A stretch of DNA of 64,000 bases from Lagopus muta. Taxonomy: Eukaryota; Chordata; Aves; Galliformes; Phasianidae. The position numbers and the translations under genes are program-made. The stretch covers positions 1 to 64,000 of the forward strand of contig NW_026040158.1 in the NCBI RefSeq assembly GCF_023343835.1, read 5' to 3'. Below the pieces are notes generated by a model that saw nothing but the letters and a program-made list of their open reading frames with translations, was not told the DNA's origin and did no database searches. This document shows positions 58,101 to 64,000 of this stretch, one piece after another. Position 1 is the first letter of the stretch. Every line of letters begins with the position of its first letter.

Positions 58101-60110
58101 AGAGACCCCAAACCCAACATCCTACAGCCCCAAGACCCCAAACCCAAGACCCTACAGATACAAAACCCAAGACCCTAAAGGCCTGGGACCCCAAACCCAA
58201 GACCCTATAGACAAGAGACCCCAAACCCAAGACCCCGAAGGCCTGGGACCCCAAACCCAACATCCTCCAGCCCCAAGACCCCAAACCCAAGACCCCAAAC
58301 CCAAGACCCTACAGACAAGAGACCCCAAAGCCAAGACCCTATAGATACAAAACCCCAAACCAAGACCCCAAACCCAAGACCCTACAGCCCCCAAGACCCC
58401 AAACCCAAGACCCCAAACCCAACATCATACAACCCAAAGACCCCAAAACCAGGACCCTAAAGACCTGAGACCCCAAACCCAACATCCTACAGACAAGAGA
58501 CCCCAAACCCAAGACCCCAAACCCAAGACCCTACAGACAAGAGACCCCAAACCCAACATCCTACAGACCCCAAACCCAAGGCCCTACAGCCCCATAACCC
58601 CAAACCCAACATCCTACAGCCCCAAGACCCCAAACCCAACATCCTAAAGTCAAGAGACCCCAAAGCCAAAGACCCTACAGACAAGAGACCCCAAAGCCAA
58701 CACCCTACAGCCCCAAGACCCCAAAACGCCGACCCCCTCCAACCCCAAAGCCCCAAGACCCCAAACCCAAGACCCCAAAGGCCTGGGACCCCAAACCCAT
58801 CATCCTACAGACAAGAGACCCCAAACCCAAGACCCTAAAGACCCAGGACCCCAAACCCTACATCCTAAAGTCAAGAGACCCCAAACCCAAGACCCCAAAG
58901 GCCTGGGACCCCAAACCCAACATCCTACAGCCCCAAGACCCCAAACCCAAGACCCTACAGACAAGAGACCCCAAACCAAGACCCCAAACCCAACATCTTC
59001 CAGGCCCAAGACCCCAAACCCAAGACCCTAAAGACAAGAGACCCCAAACCCAACATCCTACAGCCCCAAGACCCCAACCCTGACCCCCTGCAACCCCAAG
59101 ACCCCAAACCCAAGACCCTAAAGACCCAAGACCCCAAACCCAACATCCTGAAGTCAAGAGACCCCAAACCCAACATCCTACAGCCCCAAGACCCCAAACC
59201 CAAGACCCTACAGATACAAAACCCAAGACCCTAAAGGCCTGGGACCCCAAACCCAAGACCCTATAGACAAGAGACCCCAAACCCAAGACCCCGAAGGCCT
59301 GGGACCCCAAACCCAACATCCTCCAGCCCCAAGACCCCAAACCCAAGACCCCAAACCCAACATCATACAACCCAAAGACCCCAAAACCAGGACCCTAAAG
59401 ACCTGAGACCCCAAACCCAACATCCTACAGACAAGAGACCCCAAACCCAAGACCCCAAACCCAAGACCCTACAGACAAGAGACCCCAAAGCCAACATCCT
59501 GAAGTCAAGGGACCCCAAACCCAAGACCCCAAAGGCCTGGGACCCCAAACCCAAGACCCTACAGACAAGAGACCCCAAAGCCAACATCCTGAAGTCAAGG
59601 GACCCCAAACCCAAGACCCTACAGCCCCAAGACCCCAAACCCAAGACCCCATAGATACAAAACCCCAAACCAAGACCCCAAACCCAACATCCTCCAGCCC
59701 CATGACCCCAAACCCAAGACCCCAAAGGCCTGGGACCCCAAACCCAAGACCCTACAGCCCCAAGACCCTACAGACAAGAGACCCCAAACCCAAGACCCTC
59801 CAACCCCAAAACCCCAAGCTCAACATCCTACAGACCCAAGACCCCAAACCCAAGACCCTACAGACAAGAGACCCCAAACCCAAGACCCTCCAACCCCAAA
59901 ACCCCAAGCTCAACATCCTACAGACCCAAGACCCCAAACCCAAGACCCTACAGACAAGAGACCCCAAACCCAAGACCCCAAACCCAAGACCCTAAAGACC
60001 TGGGACCCCAAAACCAACATCCTGAAGTCAAGGGACCCCAAACCCAACACCCTACAGCCCCAAACCCCAACCCTGACCCCCTCCAACCCCAAAAACCCCA
60101 AACCCCACTT
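55150..60110. repeat. 30-bp minisatellite, intron upstream of W2
   Basis: The unit is near CCCCAAACCCAACATCCTAC plus AGCCCCAAGA, alternating with CCCCAAACCCAAGACCCTAC plus AGACAAGAGA. On the transcript it reads GGGTTTGGGGTCTTGGGG-like, rich in G3-4 runs. It contains a 1,056-base higher-order repeat. Confidence 0.95.
55890..59340. repeat. 1,056-bp higher-order tandem repeat
   Basis: Marker CATCATACAACCC occurs at 56311, 57367 and 58423, exactly 1,056 bases apart, and then at 59361 (938 bases, a 118-base loss). All six or so open frames inside the unit recur with identical translation at the same spacing. The first partial copy (before about 56.05 kb) is more diverged. Confidence 0.95.
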
Positions 60111-60114
60111 CCTA

Positions 60115-60660
60115 CAGACATGGGGTCCCCAAAGCCCATAGAGGTGGAAGGGATGGAGAGACTGAAGGCAAGGAACCCATAGGATGGTGGTAATGTGGGC
60201 CTGAGTGCTAAAATGCCATTAAATGGGGTCTGGAAGCCAAAATCCTATAAAGATGGGGGCAATGGGGCATGAAATCCCAATTAAATGGGGTCAGTGGGGT
60301 ATGAAAGCCAAAATCCTACATAAATGGGGTCAATGGGGAGCTAAAATCCCAACAGAATGGGGTCAATGGGGCATCAAATTGCATTTAAATGGGGTCAATG
60401 GGGTCTGAAGGCCAAAATCCCATCAAAATGGGGGCAATGGGGAACTGAAATCCCAATAAAATGGGGTCAGTGGGGTCTGAAGGGCCGAAATCCTACATAA
60501 ATGGGGTCAATGGGGAGCCAAAATCCCAATAAAATGGGGTCAGTGGGGCATCAAATCCTAATTAAACGGGGTCAGTGGGGTCTGAAGGCCAAAATCCTAT
60601 AAAAAGGGGGTCAATGGGGCATCAAAATCCCATTTAAATGGGGTCAGTGGGGTCCCTCCA
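60115..60660. repeat. Island of ~31-bp AATGGGGTCAATGGGG repeats
   Basis: A short unique lead (60120-60215) is followed by units such as AAATGGGGTCAATGGGGAGC with AAAATCCCAAC or AAGGCCAAAATCCTA. This family is distinct from the arrays on both sides and is G-rich on plus, opposite to them. No gene is seen. Confidence 0.85.
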
Positions 60661-63600
60661 GCCCCAAAACCCCCAACCCAACACCCTACAGCCCCAAGAC
60701 CCTGAACCCAAGACCCCAAAGGCCTGGGACCCCAAACCCAAGACCCTCCAGCCCCAAGACCCCAAACCCAAGACCCTACAGACAAGAGACCCCAAAGCCA
60801 AGACCCTATAGATACAAAACCCCAAACCAAGACCCCAAACCCAACATCCTACAGCCCCCAAGACCCCAAACCCAAGACCCCAAACGCAACATCATACAAC
60901 CCAAAGACCCCAAAACCAGGACCCTAAAGACCTGGGACCCCAAACCCAACACCCTACAGCCCCAAGACCCCAAACCCAACATCCTAAAGGCAAGAGACCC
61001 CAAACCCAAGACCCTCCAGCCCCAAGACCCCAAACCCAAGACCCCAAACCCAAGACCCTACAGACAAGAGACCCCAAAGCCAACGTCCTGAAGCCCCAAG
61101 ACCCCAAACCCAAGACCCTACAGACAAGAGACCCCAAACCAAGACCCCAAACCCAACATCCTCCAGCCCCAAGACCCCAAACCCAAGACCCCAAAGGCCT
61201 GGGACCCCAAACCCAAGACCCTAAAGACCCCAAAACCCCAACCTCAACATCCTACAGCCCCAAGACCCCAAACCCAAGACCCTACAGACAAGAGACCCCA
61301 ACCCCAACATCCTACAGCCCCAAGACCCCAAACCCAACATCCTAAAGGCAAGAGACCCCAAACCCAACACCCTACAGCCCCAAGACCCCAACCCCAACCC
61401 CTCCAACCCCAAAACCCCCCCAGCCCCCCAAATCCCCCCCACCTGCAGGTCGTTCTGTGGGTTCCAGTCCAACAGGACCCCAAACCCAACATCCTACAGC
61501 CCCAGGACCCCAAACCCAAGACCCCAAAGGCCTGGGACCCCAAACCCAACACCCTACAGCCCCAAGACCCCAAACCCAACATCCTACAGCCCCAAGACCC
61601 CAAACCCAAGACCCTACAGACAAGAGACCCCAAACCCAACATCCTACAGCCCCAAGACCCCAAACCCAAGACCCCAAACCCAAGACCCTACAGACATGGG
61701 ACCCCAAACCCAAGACCCCAAACCCAAGACCCTACAGATGAGAGACCCCAACCCCGACCCCCTCCAGGCCCAAGACCCCAAACCCAAGACCCCAAAGGCC
61801 TGGGACCCCAAACCCAACATCCTCCAGCCCCAAGACCCCAAACCCAAGACCCTACAGACAAGAGACCCCAAACCCAAGACCCTACAGATGAGAGACCCCA
61901 ACCCCGACCCCTCCAGGCCCAAGACCCCAAACCCAAGACCCCAAAGGCCTGGGACCCCAAACCCAACACCCTACAGCCCCAAGACCCCAAACCCAAGACC
62001 CTAGAGATACAAAACCCCAAACCAAGACCCTACAGACAAGAGACCCCAAACCAAGACCCCAAACCCAACATCCTACAGCCCCATGACCCCAAACCCAAGA
62101 CCCTACAGACAAGAGACCCCAAACCCAAGACCCCAAACCCAGGACCCTACAGACAAGAGACCCCCAACCCAACACCCTCCAGCCCCAAGACCCCAAACCC
62201 AACATCCTACAGCCCCAAGACCCCAAACCCAAGACCCTACAGACAAGAGACCCCAAACCCAAGACCCCAAACCCAAGACCCTAAGGACCCGGGACCCCAA
62301 ACCCAACATCCTGAAGTCAAGGGACCCCAAACCCAACACCCTCCAGCCCCAAGACCCCAAACCCAACACCCTACAGACATGGGACCCCAAACCCAAGACC
62401 CCAAACCCAAGACCCTACAGACAAGAGACCCCAAACCAAACATCCTACAGACCCCAAACCCAACATCCTACAGCCCCAAGACCCCAAACCCAAGACCCCA
62501 AAGGCCTGGGACCCCAAACCCAACACCCTACAGACCCAAGACCCCAAACCCAAGACCCCAAACCCAACATCCTCCAGCCCCGTGACCCCAAACCCAAGAC
62601 CCTACAGACCCCATAACCCCAAACTCAACATCCTACAGCCCTAAAACCCCAAACCCAACATCCTGAAGTCAAGGGACCCCAAACCCAAGACCCCAAACCC
62701 AACATCCTACAGCCCCAAAACCCCAAACCCAAGACCCTAAAGACCCCGGACCCCAAACCCAACATCCTAAAGTCAAGAGACCCCAAACCCAAGACCCCAA
62801 ACCCAACATCCTACAGCCCCAAGACCCCAAACCCAAGACCCTAAAGTCAAGCGACCCCAAACCAAAGACCCTAAAGACCTGAGACCCCAAACCCAACATC
62901 CTACAGCCCCAAAACCCCAAACCCAACATCCTAAAGTCAAGAGACCCCAAACCCAACATCCTACTGACAAGAGACCCCAAACCCAAGACCCCAAACCCAA
63001 CATCCTACAGCCCCATGACCCCAAACCCAAGACCCTAAAGACCCAAGACCCCAAACCCAACATCCTACAGCCCCATGACCCCAAACCCAAGACCCTAAAG
63101 ACCCAAGACCCCAAACCCAACATCCTCCAGCCCCAAGACCCCAAACCCAAGACCCTACAGATACAAAACCCCAAACCAAGACCCCAAACCCAACACCCTA
63201 CAGCCCCAAGACCCCAACCCTGTGCCCCTGCAACCCCAAGACCCCAAACCCAAGACCCTAAAGACCCAGGACCCCAAACCCAACATCCTACAGCCCAAAA
63301 CCCCAACCTCAACATCCTGAAGTCAAGAGACCCCAAACCCAACATCCTACAGCCCCAAGACCCCAAACCCAAGACCCTACAGACAAGAGACCCCAAACCC
63401 AACACCCTACAGCCCCAAGACCCCAAAGCCAAGACCCCAAAGGCCTGGGACCCCAACCCAACATCCTACAGCCCCATGACCCCAAACCCAAGACCCTAAA
63501 GATACAAAACCCCAAACCAAGACCCCAAACCCAAGACCCTACAGACAAGAGACCCCAAACCCAAGACCCTACAGCCCCATGACCCCAAACCCAACATCCT

Positions 63601-64000
63601 ACAGCCCCAAGACCCCAAACCCAACATCCTACAGCCCCAAACCCCAACCCTGACCCCCTCCAGCCCCAAGACCCCAAACCCAAGACCCCAAAGGCCTGGG
63701 ACCCCAAACCCAACATCCTCCAGTCCCAAGACCCCAAACCCAACATCCTACAGACAAGAGACCCCAAACCAAGACCCCAAACCCAAGACCCTACAGACAA
63801 GAGACCCCAAACCAAGACCCCAAACCCAACATCCTACAGCCCCAAGACCCCAAACCCAAGACCCTACAGACCTGGGACCCCAAACCCAACATCCTACAGA
63901 CCTGGGACCCCAACCCTGACCCCCTCCAGCCCCAAGACCCCAACCTCAACATCCTACAGCCCCAAGACCCCAAACCCAAGACCCTACAGACAAGAGACCC
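60660..64000. repeat. 30-bp minisatellite, continuation to window end
   Basis: The same family as 55.15-60.11 kb (AAGACCCCAAACCCAACATC, CTACAGACAAGAGACCCC). It is interrupted only by the C-rich spot and exon-end fragment at about 61.42-61.47 kb. Apart from that fragment I see no exon in this stretch. Confidence 0.93.
61443..61473 (-). pseudogene. CHD8: CHD8 exon-end fragment (W1) with its donor site
   Basis: Inside the 30-bp array, about 30 bases read DWNPQNDLQ on the minus strand and run straight into a GTGGGG donor. This is the expected end of the helicase exon that precedes the motif VI exon, and its phase 0 fits the AQARC start of that exon. Upstream (higher coordinates) the coding sequence stops abruptly and array sequence resumes. 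No acceptor or other exon sequence is present up to 64 kb. It is therefore either a truncated duplicate of an exon that lies intact beyond the window, or a real exon whose 5' part was overwritten. I favour a duplicate, because a neighbouring intron carries clear partial exon copies. Confidence 0.7.

Larger units (their letters stand above)
1319..61473 (-). other. CHD8: CHD8 gene, internal part (13 exons plus one exon fragment)
   Basis: CHD8 is a nuclear Snf2-family ATP-dependent chromatin remodeller of the CHD6-9 subgroup; it slides nucleosomes and regulates transcription, including beta-catenin and p53 targets (family knowledge). The sequence shows thirteen minus-strand exons with GT/AG borders. 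Each junction's phase fits the next from 55.0 kb down to 11.3 kb. Translated in order they give helicase motif VI, the post-helicase linker, a SANT-like block, a SLIDE-like block and the stretch before the BRK region. Wording such as [17 protein letters not shown] and the intronic U6-A53 snoRNA favour CHD8 over CHD7. Total coding length is about 1.9 kb in about 60 kb. Introns range from 85 bp to over 10 kb, and all the long ones are minisatellite. Both gene ends lie outside the window. Two exons carry frameshifts. Confidence 0.93.

Noticed and set aside
55150..64000. Telomere-like GGGTTTGGGG sequence on the minus strand
   Set aside because: It is embedded in 30-base units with other sequence and lies inside a gene intron. 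Vertebrate telomeres are TTAGGG.

Overview
This window looks like vertebrate nuclear DNA, most likely from a bird microchromosome. It holds the middle part of one gene on the minus strand, CHD8 (chromodomain-helicase-DNA-binding protein 8), whose introns are almost entirely tandem minisatellites. I place thirteen exons and one exon fragment by their protein sequence, GT/AG borders and matching intron phases. They run from the end of the Snf2 helicase C-terminal domain (motif VI, near 55.0 kb), through the SANT/SLIDE-like DNA-binding region (about 33 to 15.9 kb), to the segment before the BRK region (1.3 kb). The chromodomains and ATPase lobe 1 would lie beyond 64 kb, and the C-terminus lies before position 1. 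The bird assignment is an inference from the minisatellite style and from a protein close to, but distinct from, mammalian CHD8. CHD8 rather than CHD7 is supported by the exon wording and, independently, by an intronic C/D-box snoRNA of the U6-A53 type (SNORD8/SNORD9), which CHD8 hosts in mammals.

Layout in transcription order (high to low coordinates): 64.0-55.1 kb, 30-bp arrays with a 1,056-bp higher-order repeat and an exon-end fragment at 61.44 kb; helicase exon at 54.9-55.0 kb; C-run repeats (54.9-51.1 kb) and a 41-bp array (51.1-44.7 kb); exon at 44.5 kb; a polypurine 11-bp array (44.4-40.0 kb) and a 10/20-bp array (40.0-36.8 kb); exon at 36.7 kb; a 20-bp array that stays in register for 3.26 kb (36.5-33.2 kb); exon with an 11-CAG polyglutamine tract (33.0 kb); 41/52-bp array (32.8-28.1 kb); exons at 27.9 and 27.6 kb; 30-bp array (27.5-22.0 kb); exon at 21.9 kb; 21-bp array carrying four partial copies of the next exon (21.8-16.3 kb); exons at 16.2 and 15.9 kb; 20/21-bp and 18-bp arrays (15.9-11.8 kb); snoRNA at 11.7 kb; exons at 11.5 and 11.3 kb; 20-bp arrays (11.3-7.0 kb); exon at 6.9 kb; 31-bp array (6.8-1.7 kb); exon at 1.4 kb; 20-bp array (1.3-0 kb).

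Coding sequence is about 1.9 kb, roughly 3% of the window. Nearly every long open frame here is a by-product of stop-free tandem repeats, not a gene. The last two exons each carry an apparent one-base insertion, so the locus as given does not encode an uninterrupted CHD8. Whether that is consensus error or real decay cannot be decided here. The most unusual structure is repeated capture of exon edges and splice sites by the intronic arrays, which creates decoy acceptors and donors. I see no transposon, tRNA, rRNA, CRISPR array, promoter or polyadenylation site.
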